Positions 28,888 to 41,943 of a DNA stretch of 64,000 bases are shown here, piece after piece. The notes beneath the pieces are model-generated. The model made no database searches. It was not told the DNA's origin and saw nothing but the letters and a program-made list of their open reading frames with translations. Position numbers and translations under genes: made by a program. This DNA is from Cololabis saira (taxonomy: Eukaryota > Chordata > Actinopteri > Beloniformes > Belonidae): positions 28,794,590-28,858,589 of the forward strand of contig NC_084591.1 of assembly GCF_033807715.1 (NCBI RefSeq), given 5' to 3'. Each line of letters starts with the position of its first letter. Positions within the stretch are counted from its first letter, which is position 1.

Positions 28888-29540
28888 GTCGTCATTTGGA
28901 AATGAGATCGCGTTCAAGCATGAATCGAGATCGCGATTTTTTAACGATTAATCGTGCAGCCCTACAAGGAAGACTCCACTGGTGAAAGCAAATCAGACTG
29001 GAATTTGTCACATTTTGGGAAATGTCCTTTGATCTTATCAGACAAAATGACAATTGTCAAATTAGCTCTATGCTCTATGTTCAAAGAAAAAAAGAGTTTT
29101 CAAAGAAACACTGTAGAAACATAGAGGAGGCTCAGTTATGTTCTGGGGCTGCTTTGCTGACTCACTTTGGGTGTCTGTACATTTACAAAGAAAGCCCAAG
29201 ACTATGACAGCATTCCGAAATAAATCGTGCTGCACCGTACCAGAAAGCTCTGTCTCAGTTGCAGGTCATGGGTCCTCCAGCAGGACAATGACCAAAAACA
29301 CAAAACTAAAAACATACAAGAATGGCTAAGAATAAAATACTGGACTACTCTGAAGTGGCCTTCGGCCAGCGCTGATCTAAATCCTATTTAACATCTGCGG
29401 AAAAGGCTGAAGCCTGCAGTCTGGAGAAGAAACCCCTCAAACCTGAGACAGCTGGAGCAGTTTGATCATGTGGAGTGGACCCCAATACCTGTCTACAGGT
29501 GCAGAGGTCTCACTGGGAGTTACAGAAATTGCTTGATTGC
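28457..29540 (+). pseudogene. Tc1-family DDE transposase pseudogene
   Basis: Fragments in shifting frames follow the family order: N-terminal helix-turn-helix (ELSEGIRKKIIDKLIKG from 28457, then SKQLDVPVTTVVSFIQKFG), the SVMFWGCF block at 29132-29155, the second catalytic aspartate in LQQDND near 29277-29294, and SADLNPI at about 29364-29384. At the third catalytic position, where Tc1 has the E of NPIE, the codon is TAA. With many stops, frameshifts and an inserted element, no active protein is possible. Confidence 0.85.
28853..28964 (-). mobile_element. hAT-type MITE fragment nested in the Tc1 copy
   Basis: On the minus strand it begins TAGGGCTGCACGATTAATCG, an end typical of a common fish hAT-like repeat, and runs into a 30-base T tract on the plus strand (28853-28882). 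The other terminus and an 8-bp duplication are not visible, so the copy is truncated. Tc1 sequence resumes on both sides. Confidence 0.5.
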
Positions 29541-29763
29541 AGTGCTTCCCTCAGAAATGCAACAAAATATTAAGTTGAGGCTACCAACTAATTTAATTGT
29601 TTTTTCAATTATTCTGATGAACCACAATTAAAAGCATTGTCTGGTTTTCATTAGTCAATATTCAGTAATATATTATTTATTGTCAGTTGTTTTTTTCAGT
29701 GATCACTATAGGTTTTTCTTTCTTTAATGGAAGGGTGCCAACAAATGTATCCACATGTGTATA

Positions 29764-31240
29764 CTCTCTTTTGGCGCAGTGCCTACCTGAGCATGGAGAT
29801 TGCTCGCATCAGCGCTGTGGGAAGGTTCAAACATGATCACAGAGGTTGAGAAGTCACTGAAGTCTGCCAGCACACAGTTTACTGGTCCCATATGTTCTTT
29901 GAAATGAAACGCTAGATTAGCAGTCAAGGGTCGATGCTGTAAAACATTGTGATAATTAACTGGACAGGCCGGGGTCTAATCTAATCTAATACTTCACAGA
30001 ATTCCAACCAGAAACTGGAACCAGATCATTTAAAGGCTAACTGATGTAAATATAGATGTCAACATCGGTGTCAAAGAAATCAAGAGGCATCATATTTGCT
30101 CTGGATAGTTTTCTCCAACCATTTCATCGATCGGCCGGTTACCGTATTCGCCGGTGGTTGAGATAAGTGATGTGCTATGATTTATGTGGAAGCCTGAAAG
30201 ACGTTATCATACAGTGAGCCTACTTTCAGATTATTTGTTATTTTGCGTAACCCGCAATATCCCAGGATGCCAGTATTCCCACATTGAGTACAACCTGTTT
30301 ATCGGTCAGTTTGACTCATAGATCAATGTTATTATTGTTCCCTTGTGAAATCAAATTACTTACAAACAACACTATTCTCTTTTTGCGATTTGTATTTGTT
30401 TATAGGTTTCTTGTATCTCATTTTACATATTTAGATGCAACTGTCACAAAAGATGATCAGAATCAAAGTTGTACTTTGGCTGTTTTCTTTTGCCAACAGC
30501 AGTGACAGAGGACCACAGCAGCTGGACAACGCTTTATAATACTGCTTTAAATGAGGTCAAAATTGATATTTTAATGTGAAAGAAACTTTTTTTCTGATGC
30601 TTTGAATCTAATAAGGAAAAATCTTTTTAACTTCTTAGACCACGGTTAACTTACTCAGTCCCCACACCCTCACATTAAAAATGTATTTTAAGTAGGAATG
30701 AGACAACATGACGGTGAATGAGACACTCGTCCATAGCATCTCAACTTTTTTGAAAAACAAATACATTTTGTTACAAATTTGTGCAATTTTAATGGATATA
30801 ACAATCATTGCACAACAGAAAATATAATAGCTGCTTTGCTCCATAGCCCAAAGTAAGAAGAAACATGAAGACATTTAAGTGCAACATTTTGCCACATGCA
30901 TGTCTATGTATCACATATTACAACATACACATTCGTCATCATTGATTTATATGCTGTTTAAGTGGGGACAAAAGCATGAGGGATGGAGGATGGCTTTATT
31001 CCACTGACTTTCATGCCACAGACAACGTTAGTGAGAGCAATCAGGCAACATTTTCCACACTCCCCCATGGTCCAGAGTTCTGTCGGCTTTCTTGTGTTTA
31101 TTTTATAACTTCCAATTTATGTTTTGTTTTTACTGTTGTGATTTGAAGGGCCAATGTTTTATGTTTTTTATCTTGTTTTTGTCAGGACTTTTACTTTTCT
31201 TGGTCTGTTTGTGATCGATGAACTTCCTGTCTGCCTGCCT
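29764..31240. other. Intron sequence, no gene
   Basis: Nothing recognisable on either strand. Confidence 0.5.
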
Positions 31241-31281
31241 CAATAATCAATGAAGTCACCTGGTGACTTCATTGATTATTG
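31241..31281. repeat. Perfect 41-nt palindrome
   Basis: CAATAATCAATGAAGTCACC is followed after one base by its exact reverse complement. It lies in a T/C-rich stretch that ends in AATAAA (31436-31441), which could be the 3' end of an old retroelement or an untranslated exon on the plus strand. Confidence 0.97.
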
Positions 31282-34200
31282 TCTCGTAGTCTTCCTGATC
31301 GTCTCTCCGGGTCTTGTATCGATATATTGTTCTTCCTTTCTTTCCTTCCCTACTGCTTCATCATCTTTCTACTGCTTCTTTTTTCCTTGCTTTTTTTGAA
31401 TTTCGGATATCCTGCTTAGCCAGCATCTTGTGTTAAATAAAGCACATTATTCTTAAAATATTACGAACCATCTTTAAACTGATATGTTTTGATCATCTAG
31501 ACTTGTTAGACTGGGTTTTTCTCCATTCACGTAGTAAACATGTGTGCCCATGCCCAACCAGACGGCCCCTTGAATGTTCAGATAGAACCTGAGATGGATT
31601 AACTTCTGTAGGTACTCTTGGATGTTATCAAATACAGGCTCATAAAGACAAGTGTTGGTGACTTTTAGTTGGCAGCCCTTAAACTGTAGAGCAGCTTAAT
31701 TTTTTATATAAAAGATATTTCTGACCTCAGAAACTTTAAAGTAGTCAGTGAAGATTTATCTCTTCCTGTAAGTAGTATTTGATTTGACTACTTCATCTTC
31801 CTCCTTCATCATATCTTCTTATTTTTGTTATCTCATGTTTCATTCAGTGTTTCATATCCTTCAATCACTTGACTAACAACAACGGACACACACAAGGTAC
31901 TTAGAGTGAATACACAGTTATTTAGCACATTCAGGCTCAAATTTGCAATTCTCCTTTTACACAAATTCCCAGCAGCATTTAGCATCTGCACCTTGTTTGT
32001 TTCATATGTGGATGGAGTGTATTGCAGTGAAGAAGCACTTTGATACTGTCTCCTTGTATTAGAGGGAGAGGGTATGTGGTACGCAAACTCAACATGCATT
32101 ACTGTCATGCACAGAACTCATCAGCAATAAATAAAGCAAAGTTTGACGTGAGGTCATGAATTTCTTTACTTTGAGGCTGAAACAAGTATGAGAGCGATTT
32201 CTGAGCATCGCCCAAAGGCAGATAGAACTCAGTGATCCACTTAGCTGGTAAAAAGCCCCAAAGAACTGGCAGATCTGACAAAATCCCCACCTCGTTCTGC
32301 ATCGACTTCCTCAGAAAGTAAATATGTGCATCAGTGCATTCTCAAAAGTTCTCCCCTTGCATGTTGGAAGCGTCAGACACTTGTTTTTGCCAGCAAGGCA
32401 AACAAGTCACACTGCCAGAGGTAACTAAACGCTGGTTGCACCACAGAAAATAGTCCTCCAAGTTCAAAGTGAGATGTATTTTTTTCGCCACAGACAAGTT
32501 TCTGGATGAAAAGGCCTTTGTACTACACATCGTTACTATTCTAAACTCTACTTTGACTGTTCTGAAAGCCTTTTTTCTTTCTTACATTGGAGTGTGAAAG
32601 ATTTTATTCTCCGGGCGAGGGGTCTGCTGATCAAAAATAAAAGTATAATATTATGTTATCAGCATTTTTGTTCTGGATCTCACTGAGGACATGTCATCAC
32701 AGATACAAAATGTTCAGGTTTTCATTCTGGCTTGATGTGACTGGAGGTCAGGCGACAGAGCCAAGAGAGAGTGACACTGTCAGGGGAATGTTCTGCCTGA
32801 ATGCCAAACAGGAACATCAGTGTTGAGCATCAATGAAGACACGGCAGAAGAGATGAGAAGAGAGATGGAAAGAACAAAAAGTGGGCTTCAACAATGAGGC
32901 CAGTGACAGGAAAAGGGAGATGTACTGATGAGGATAGATAAATGGAGAGGCTCTGAGCGACAAAAACACAGAGAGAAAGCGGGGCCTCGGAGGGCGGGGC
33001 GTAGAGATTCAGATGTATTTTTAATGTCTCTAACTGGGGATCAGCAAAAGGAATGCATAATTACAGCCACATGAATAATGCAAACAGGATACTTTTAATT
33101 AGCCACACCAGGTCCCAAACACAGCAGCCGCAGCAGACGGGTCTTGCACGTGCATAGCCATGTGAACCCACACAAATACACGCATCAACAGCAAATACAT
33201 ATTTGTACCCTCAAATGAATAAGATGACGACAAAGAAAAAAAGATCTTAATAGTTTGCATACGTGTGTCACCTTTGAAAGCTTTGTAACTTTGTGAACTT
33301 GAGGTGACGCCCTCCTCCCACGAGACAAGAGTCACATGAACAGGCCAGATGATGAGCTGTGCAGTGATGCCTTGGCAATGACTCTGTGATTTACAGTAGA
33401 AGGATCCACCAGACACCATTCAAAGAGCAGCACACTGCCTGCCTGCCGTGTGTTACATAATCCTGAATATGAAAGTATTAATTATTAAACATCCAATTGA
33501 ATGATATTACTCTAACCATAGAAAGACACGCTACTAGCGCAAGAATTTCTGTACTTTTTACGGAAAAATTCCTGGCACACATGGCATGCAAGGAGGCCAG
33601 TTGCGTGGGCTAGAAAAGAGAGAGGAGAAGCAATTAATCAAACCTTCCTCAGCTATAATTCAGCTTGAGTTATTTCATTAATTAACAGTGTTTGGGATGG
33701 CTCTGTAACATCTTCTTTATCAGACTCGGATCAAACCGGAACAGACTTCAGTGAGATGGTTCCTAATCAAACCCATCTTGACAAGTGCCTTTCTTGAGAT
33801 TGAAAATTGAAATGGATCATCAAAGCTCATCCAGGGAACAAATCAACTCAATTGCCTACAGATCAAGAGAAAGCAGGAAGCTGGATCCAACTTGGAACAT
33901 GAAGACAATAGCAGGATGTTATTTGGTTGTTATCTGGCAACCCGAATTCTCTCGCCTTCAGAGCCTTAATTTGTAAGCTAATTTGGGGCTGGCAAAGACA
34001 AGCTTAGAGGATATTGGATGTAATTCGATGTCTCACAACATCTTCGTTGATTGGAGTTTAATTGACAGTGAGGGTGCCGTGTTCCCACTTTTGGGGCAGG
34101 CAAGAGGGCACCCACACAGACTACAAATTCAGGAGGGAAAACACATCAAACAAAAAAATATCAAATAGGAAAACTTGCACAAAAAAACAGGTTTCAACCT

Positions 34201-37200
34201 TGGCTTGGCTTGGTAGAACTTTTATAAATAAGGATAAGAAGAAAAAAAAAGCAGGAAGGACTGACCAAGGTGAGCATAAACCCCTCTATTATGGTCAATA
34301 AGTTCTTTCATGTATCAGTGGAGAGGTGTATGTAACACAGAGCAATAATATTGCAGTGCATGTGTATTTGAGGCAGGGGGCTGCCTCCTGGTGTGAAATA
34401 GATGCACATGCACACACTTTTCCTGATTAAAAGTCAACAGGTTCAAAAACACTCTGTGGGCTTTTCTTCCTCCTTCATTCGTCTTTGCGGTGCCATTGTT
34501 CTCTTCCAGCGCGGAACAAACACCGTTCTGGAGAAAGGTCAAAGGCACTATTAGCGTGCGGCCCAGTCAGAAACACCTCAAGGCTTTTCAGTCACATGTC
34601 GTGGATAGTTTTACCCAAATGTTTAACTGGTACCGGATGTACAAAAACCAAAGGCAGCCCATAAATGTGACCATTACATCTGGAGTTAATCCAGTACAAG
34701 CATACACAATCACGCAAAATCTATCTTTTATCTATTTAAAAACATGTACAAGTGCTGATATGAGTAAATATTACTCATCTGATTTGAAACATTTTCCTGT
34801 TAATCACAGTAACACTGAGCTTATTTACATGTTTTCCTTTTTTTGGCCGTTTTAAATCACATTCATTCAGAATTAAAAATATATATATTTTTATCATTAT
34901 TTTTTGCTGCTGTTTGATTATCTGTAGAAGGGTATAACTGCTGTTAACAAAACAGATCACTAATAAGTAATTGAAGCTAGCAACTGCTGTTTGTTTGCCA
35001 GGCCACTGCGAGTCCCAGAGGGGAGCGACTGAAAATGGGAAAGGGGCGGACACATTGTGCAGAACAGAATACACAAGGTGGTGTGAATGGTGAAAGCGAG
35101 TGTTGGTAATCACCCTAGCAGCCACTGGTGATGTTGTTGACATCTCTGTCAAGGAGTGAGATAAATTGAGCCACTCCTCAGGCTCAATCAATGCCTCAGT
35201 GGCAACTAGCTCATTGTCCAAGCCACCTCTGCATCCCAACGGGGCAACAAGGGAATTTCTACTCACGACCGAAAGCAGAATTCCTCTCAGTCTGTGTATT
35301 CTCTAAAGCTTTATTGTGTCATTTCAGAATGCCTCACCTTCTTCAACACCAAGCCGATCGATCAATCTCCACCCCCTCCTCCCTCATTTTGTTGTAAGAA
35401 ACTCTCCACCAAGAAAAAGGAGCTCCAAAGAGATAGACCTACTACACCAACAGATGCAGGAAATGAGCCCTGATTGAATATCCTACAGCTTATTATGTAA
35501 TCATCCCTGATGATATGCATGTATGCGTGTGCATGTGTCGATGAGTGGCGCACACATCCGCTGCAGTGTGTAACATCTTACTGCTGGATGAAAATAAAAG
35601 CAATCTGGAGACAATCCAAAGCCCAGATTGCCTGCTTTCCCAGAGACAGCTCTTACGTCAGAGAGCTTGGAACATTGCCCTGTAAAAGACACGTAGCTAA
35701 ACACAGCCTGGACACACTCACACATGCACGGACAGAGTGAAGCATCATATGAAAGAAAACAGAGTAGCTGAATGGCAGAGGCATTCAACAAGGGTCCATT
35801 TCATCTGGTGTTTTTCTGAAAAGTGATCTGAGCAGAGGTGGGAAGCAAAGTATTTGTTGTTCGATATTTGAGTAAAGTAAGTTTTCTGGCGTCTATGCTT
35901 TCTGAAAGCATTCAATTCAGCACATTCTAACACAAATATTTGTCCAAAAATAAAATTCCAACTGTCCACAAAGTGTCTGCTTCAGTATGAAAATGGCTTG
36001 CACTGCAATGCATCTTAAAATGAGATAATTTAGTATTTTCAGTTCAAATAATCTACAATGCCTGTGATGGTTGTAATACAACAGGGACATGTCCTTTGTC
36101 TGACAGCATCAGCACATCAGGAAACCAGATAAACTAGCCCTTGATTTTGTTGGGAAAAAAGCAAAACAAAGTAACCTCAAAACTGAACAACATCTTCAAA
36201 AAGTCACTTTTACTTTGTACACATCAAATACAATGCATATCCTGCACATCTTTTTACTTACGTAAGTTAATTAGTTAAATAAGTGCTTTTAATTATACAT
36301 CAGTTCTCAGTTTCTACAAAATCATATGTATCTATACCTGAGCTATATCAACATAAAGTGGGGGAGAGAATAAAAGTGCAGATTTAATTGAAAAGTAGAT
36401 TGGACTGGCAGAAAAAGGCAAAACACAGGAAAGGGAGGGAAAGAGGTGGGCTACAGCAGATGTTAAACTGTCAGGTTTATTATGTACTCTGTCGAGGGAG
36501 CTAAGAGAGACATCTGATCAACGTAGCTTCAGGGGGCTTTCATTTTGATGTCACCCTGTCACCACATGCAGGACTGCATGAGCGGATGCATGCAGAGAGC
36601 ATGAAGCACGCATGCCACACATGCAAACTACGGCATGCACTGCCACCCCTGTTTCCGTGCTCGCTCCATCTTTCTCTGGTCTGAAATCCACAGCTGAAAA
36701 GCAACATTTTAAAAAGAGACAAGTAGAAGGATCATGGCGCTTCATCCTCTCAGCTTCCCACTCAATTTGTATAAGCTTTTCAAATCTGGCTCTAGTAATA
36801 ATGAGTGGAGTAAGTGCTTTGTCCTCTATACTTGAACGCACAATACTTTTAATCTCTTAACCACAGATACAGCTTAATTCCATCACTTTTTGTCCAACCC
36901 TGTGTCCTAAAAGTTAGGACTCTGAAATGGTCATAAAATCATAATTCAATGATTTACAGTGTTTTGACAGCGATGCGAGGAACTGGACTGAAATAAAGTT
37001 AATAGAAGGCCATCATACTGATATGCTGCATCATCTCTTATTTTAAAAACACTGTAAACTTTAGGGCACTGAGGGGATAGTTGAAACTTTGCAAATACAA
37101 TGTTTGGCCATTTTTGTAGATACTGACTCATTCAGAGCCTCATTTGTCCTATTTGTCATCTGATTATGATTCACACTTTATCTGTAACTGTCCTGCTTCA

Positions 37201-39334
37201 TTGGTTTTGTTTAGTTCCTTCCAACGGTGTTTTAGTCTGACATTGTGGGTTGCCTGCTCTGTGCCTCAGCTTTATGACCTATTTTTTTGTGTAATGGTTT
37301 CTTCCTTGTGCTTTTCTGTTTAGTTTTGCTTCCTCTCCTTGTTTAACACCAGGGCTCAGCAATTTGCCTTCACCTACCTCTGTATTATTGTCTTGGTTTG
37401 TCATTGTTTAGACCAAAATCTGCTCTTTTTCCACACCATGACCTATGAGTTATTTTGGAGTTTGTGTTTTAGGAATTTGTTTAAATTCCTACCTAGTAAT
37501 GTTTACTGTTCTGTTTTTCAGTTAATGAGGAGGTAAACACTTTTAGTTCTAGTTTTAGTTGTGTATACTGTAACAATGTGGCAATCACAGATCTAAACAA
37601 CAGGCAGGCCAGATCAGCACCCAAAAGCAACACTGGATAAGATAATCATTGGCCAATGTTGCATTGTGCAGACTGTGGTTTATTCTTAAATTAAGCAAGA
37701 CCATCTATTAAAAAGAAGTAGGATAGCAATATATATTGCTCTAAAACCTTTGTATTCATCATTCTGAGTGCCTGGACAGATGTATTTTCTTTCTATGTTA
37801 CAGGTACTGTATGTTTCTTTTACGCAGAATTTAAAGTAAAGCTTTACATGGGGCAGTTTCCACTTTATTCTTTCTGGATCTTACTTATGCTTGCTTATTT
37901 TTGTTTCTTTGCAATGTTGTAACCTACATTTTCAGTTTGTAGATGTGGTGATATGTTTATTTTAGTCTTGTGCTACCATGGCTTTCAGAAGTGTTTGTAA
38001 AGTCAGATATTTAACTATAGATGCATCTGCTTTTGATGCAGCGACATTTGAGGGCCAGAAGATCATGACCTTTCAGTATTGCTCGTCGGCCTTGTCCTCT
38101 GCTCACATATCTTCCTCTGGAATCTTGGAGCCTTTTGAGGTATTTATGGACCCCAGATGATAAAGCCCCTAAATGCACTGACATTTTACATTGAGAAACC
38201 TAAAATCATGTGTAAAAAAAAAAAAAAAAAAAGTAAAAAACTTGGTGGGATTTTTAATTGAATTTATCTGATTATATTAATTGGACAAGGTAAAACTAGT
38301 AAATAACTAGTAAAAAACAGTAATCTAATATCAAAAATCTGATTCAGTCCAATGAAACTCAGGGCAGGTGAAAGAAACGTTATGCTTCCTGCCCTTTGTA
38401 ATCAGAAGATGTACAGTACAGTACCTGTAGGTCACAACTAACAGAAACCAGACGGAGCTCACTACAACTATCCAGTGAAGTATTGGCCCCAAGTGATCTT
38501 CATGGAGACCTGCAGCTACAAACACATACCTCTGACATGGAAACCTGCCCAAGCGACTCAGTTGTGCAAGAAAACATAGACCCATGGCTCCCGAAAAATG
38601 TCAGCAGATGCTCTGGACGGATGTTACGAAATCTGAAATATTTGGCTATAGCAAAAGGCCTTTTTTTGGCCAAAAGTCTGGAGAACAGTACAACAATGAG
38701 TGTCTGAGGCCAACAGAAAACGAAATTGAAGGTTCCTTGCTGGTTTGCATGTCTGCAAATGGTATTGGGGGTTTGGTCAAAATGAATGCTATATGCCATA
38801 TGCTTTCATCCAATGTTTTTTTTATTTGTTGTTATTATTACTATATTCACATTTTCTTTGAGCATATATGTTTAGCAGTCACACACCTCTTACTCAAACA
38901 ACAACACAAAACTGTCATTTGCATACCATGAACACTTAAAGGAAAAGTGCAATTAAGAGGTACCTGAAGTCCTGGCTTCTACAAACAAACACTTTTTGTG
39001 GCCTTTTTGTTTAACTATATAACATTTAACAATACAATCTGAATTGCCTTGGTTGCTTTTTAAAAAATGTCGCCATGACTTGATACCTGACTGCAGCCCC
39101 CAGCGATACGCAGCAGCAGTGAACCTTCAGAGACCTCTGCCGTTGTTCATCTCAGAGGCCATCAGTGGGGAAAATACTGGAGTCATTAAAATGATGATAA
39201 TGCAGTCAGCGAGACTGATGATGTATTGATCAGAAATAACGCTGCGCCTCACACTGATACACAGGCATGAGATGATGAAGGCTTCATTTGTGTGTCTGGC
39301 CAGCCCTTGCTCGCACATACCGAGATCTTTGTTT
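31282..39334. other. Intron sequence, no gene; minor repeat traces
   Basis: No exon was recognised. There is a GC-box-like GGGCGGGGC at 32993-33001 followed by an AT-rich stretch with homeodomain-like TAATTA cores (33055-33105), a short trace of the fish 'GCAGAGGTGGGAAG' repeat at about 35834-35890, an A run at 38213-38232 and T-rich sequence at 37180-37560. The 163-codon antisense frame at 34775-35266 has no recognisable domain. Confidence 0.5.
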
Positions 39335-39408
39335 GTCCATCCATCCATTATCTATACCCGCTTTATCCTTTGCAGGGTCACGGGGTCTGCTGGAGCCTAT
39401 CCCAGCTA
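39335..39408 (-). mobile_element. 3' end of an Expander-like RTE LINE
   Basis: The segment CCATCCATCCATTATC followed by ACCCGCTTTATCC, GGGTCACGGGG and TGGAGCCTATCCCAGCT is the reverse complement of the well-known fish RTE/Expander 3' end with its GGAT-repeat tail. Only about 75 bases are present, an extreme 5' truncation. Confidence 0.75.
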
Positions 39409-41854
39409 ATTTTCTTTGTTTGTGTGTACTGTAAATAGAAAAAGTTCTCTAGTGCTGCACACAAGGAAGCCAGAATGGTTTGCCTTAAGCACAAAGTCAA
39501 TTTGGATCATTAAGTGATAAAATGGCAGACAGAGATAGCTTTATTATACAGCGTAAATTGAGAAAAATAGAAAAATGTCCCTCTGGAGTACTGAGAATAA
39601 TCATTTGTGATGTTAATGTTACTGAAACTGCCACAAGAGCTTTCTAGAAAGCTGGCATCCAAGACATGTTCATATACATGTCCTTGGCATAGCAGCTTTG
39701 AATGAGTCACAATAACATGACAAGTGTGGATCTTAGAAATAGATGTGTATGAGGCAGTGTGAATATATACAACATCACTAAAGGCCACTAAAATACCTAT
39801 ACATATCCTCCAGTAGCAACAGGTGCCCTGCATTAGGCTTCTATTCATTCAATCTCAAGCACAGCTCAGCTAATCTCTGTGCTCCTACGCTTGTCCTTCA
39901 CAGGCCCACCGTAGGAGAGAAGCGCTCGCTATGACTGTCAGAACAGCAAATGCCAGTCAAGATGTCAGAACAGGTGATGGACAATCCTCTTAATCAGTGA
40001 TGGCAGATGAAGAGGTTTGAGAGGGGAGAGTTCATGTCAAGGGCTCAGCTAGTGGCTGGACAAGCCGGGGGGGGCGTTGCCATGGAGACTAGGCAGAGGG
40101 AGAAGTGGTTTGTGATGGACACTGATGGGTGGTCCACGCCAGAGATGGAGCACTTGGAAGAGATACACTTATGTATCAAAGTGTGTTCACAGTTGAGGTT
40201 AACTTCAAGGGTGCTTTACATCCATCCATAGATGACACATCACATCTGCTTTACAGGTCCGTGCATGTGTGCATCCTTAGCCTGTGCAAGGGCTGCAGTA
40301 ATGGGAAGCACAGACAGCAGCCAGAGGTTAGAATTCAAACATTATATGCCCAGGTCCAGGTCAAGCACACACTCTGCCCAGAGCTAATGATACAAATAGC
40401 CGGGATAACTATTGCTTGTTGTACCGTTCAAATGGAAATAGGGAATGACTGCAGGATGAAAGGAGAGATGGAGAATAAGCACGAAGAGGAGGAAGGAGTC
40501 AAGATTACTCTCCAAAGAGTAGCAGCTGCTTGTATAAGTGGAATTCAAACCGTCCTTCAAGCATGTACTGTACACATGCAGTGACCCTGGCCTTCAGGAA
40601 AAGTGAGATTACTGTTAATCTCTATCAGTATATCATCGGTAACACTACAACATTATCGCTCTCTTAGTCTTTTAGAGAAAGTCCAGACTGAGGGAAAGAA
40701 AACTAGATAAAAGGAGGAGGCAGTGGTGTTTGAGGTGAGATGGGGTGTTTGACATAAACTACCGACTCCAGCCAGTTGGGGGCTCTGTTTCACATGCACT
40801 TTTGCCTCATGTTCCATCCACTATTTTCCATTCGTATTATTTTCCTATCTCTCTCAGAGGGATCCTTTTACATAGCTTCTAAAGTCATATTTGTATTTGA
40901 GCCCTTTCAACTATTCTCCCGCCCCTCTTGTTTTGTTATCTCCCCGCCCTTCTTTCCCATTGCTTTCAATCTCACCCCCATTCTGTCTTTCTTCTGTTAC
41001 GACGTGGTCCCTTTTTGCAGGCGCAGCAATCCTGTCAAGATGCTGTGATTTTACTGCAGAGATACCCAGAAAATGGGAATAGCCAACACAACGTGATAAA
41101 AAAAAAAGGACTGCTGATGTAGAAACAAGCAAAAGTGAAGGAATGGGATTTACAGGGGATGAAGAGAGCATGGTCAATCTGTTTCAATGTAGAGGAGAGT
41201 ACTTCAGAATCCAACTGACCCGAGGTGTTAGAGTTCTGGTTATAAGAAGACAGCACTGTTGCTGCCAAGAGATCGAAGGAGCAAGAGAGGAAAAGATGGG
41301 GATAAAGAGAAAGGAAGTGAAATGAAGAGTGGATGGGTAGGCTTTTGGACGGGAAGAGCACAGGTGATGGAGGTGAGATGGGATGTGGGTACACCTCCCC
41401 CTCTTGTAATGTCAGTGATTTCACATACCATCACCTCACTGCAAGAGCTGTGCCCCACTCCATAGCACAAACACAACCAGAGGTTGGTGGAAACAGTGAT
41501 AGAAAAATACACGTGTTTATATTACAAAGGCAAAAACCAGCTTATGTGAAATGAGATGAGAAGAAGTGAAGGACAGAGGCAGTGCAGTAAATAAACCGGC
41601 AGTGATATTCCAACAACTACTTTTCCCGATTTTATGTCTAACAATAAATGGACTGACTGAGTACCACGGCAGAGCGCATCAGATGCCTTGTTGGAAGCTG
41701 AACACAATCTGATGACAGGCACCTCATCATCACAGAAACCTTGTTACAGCATCAAAGACATGTTCAAGGCAGTTAAAAAAAAAGCATTGCACGCAATTTC
41801 AGAATCTACATGTTGTAAAAAATGTGCTGAAAGTCCCTAGAATGTATTCCTGTC

Positions 41855-41856
<2 letters not shown>
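39409..41856. other. Intron sequence, no gene
   Basis: No exon or element was recognised. There is purine-rich plus-strand sequence near 41270-41345. Frames of 110-151 codons (39510-39848, 40129-40584, 41035-41424) have no domain. Confidence 0.5.

Positions 41857-41938
<82 letters not shown>
41857..41938. repeat. (GT)n microsatellite, 82 bp
   Basis: A pure GT tract. Frames through it are artefacts. Confidence 0.99.

Positions 41939-41943
<5 letters not shown>

Larger units (their letters stand above)
28143..29763 (+). mobile_element. Dead Tc1-like transposon, nearly full length
   Basis: The ends are diverged inverted repeats: 28143-28205 (TTCACACATGG ... TTCCCATTAATGAAAGAAAAG) matches the reverse complement of 29700-29763. 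The length of about 1.6 kb is that of a whole Tc1 element. Between them lie transposase remains on the plus strand, and a nested insert sits near 28829-28964. Confidence 0.85.

Noticed and set aside
34775..35266. 163-codon minus-strand open frame, the longest not made of simple repeats
   Set aside because: Composition is unremarkable, no family is recognised, no splice context or start context supports it, and one such frame is expected by chance in 64 kb.
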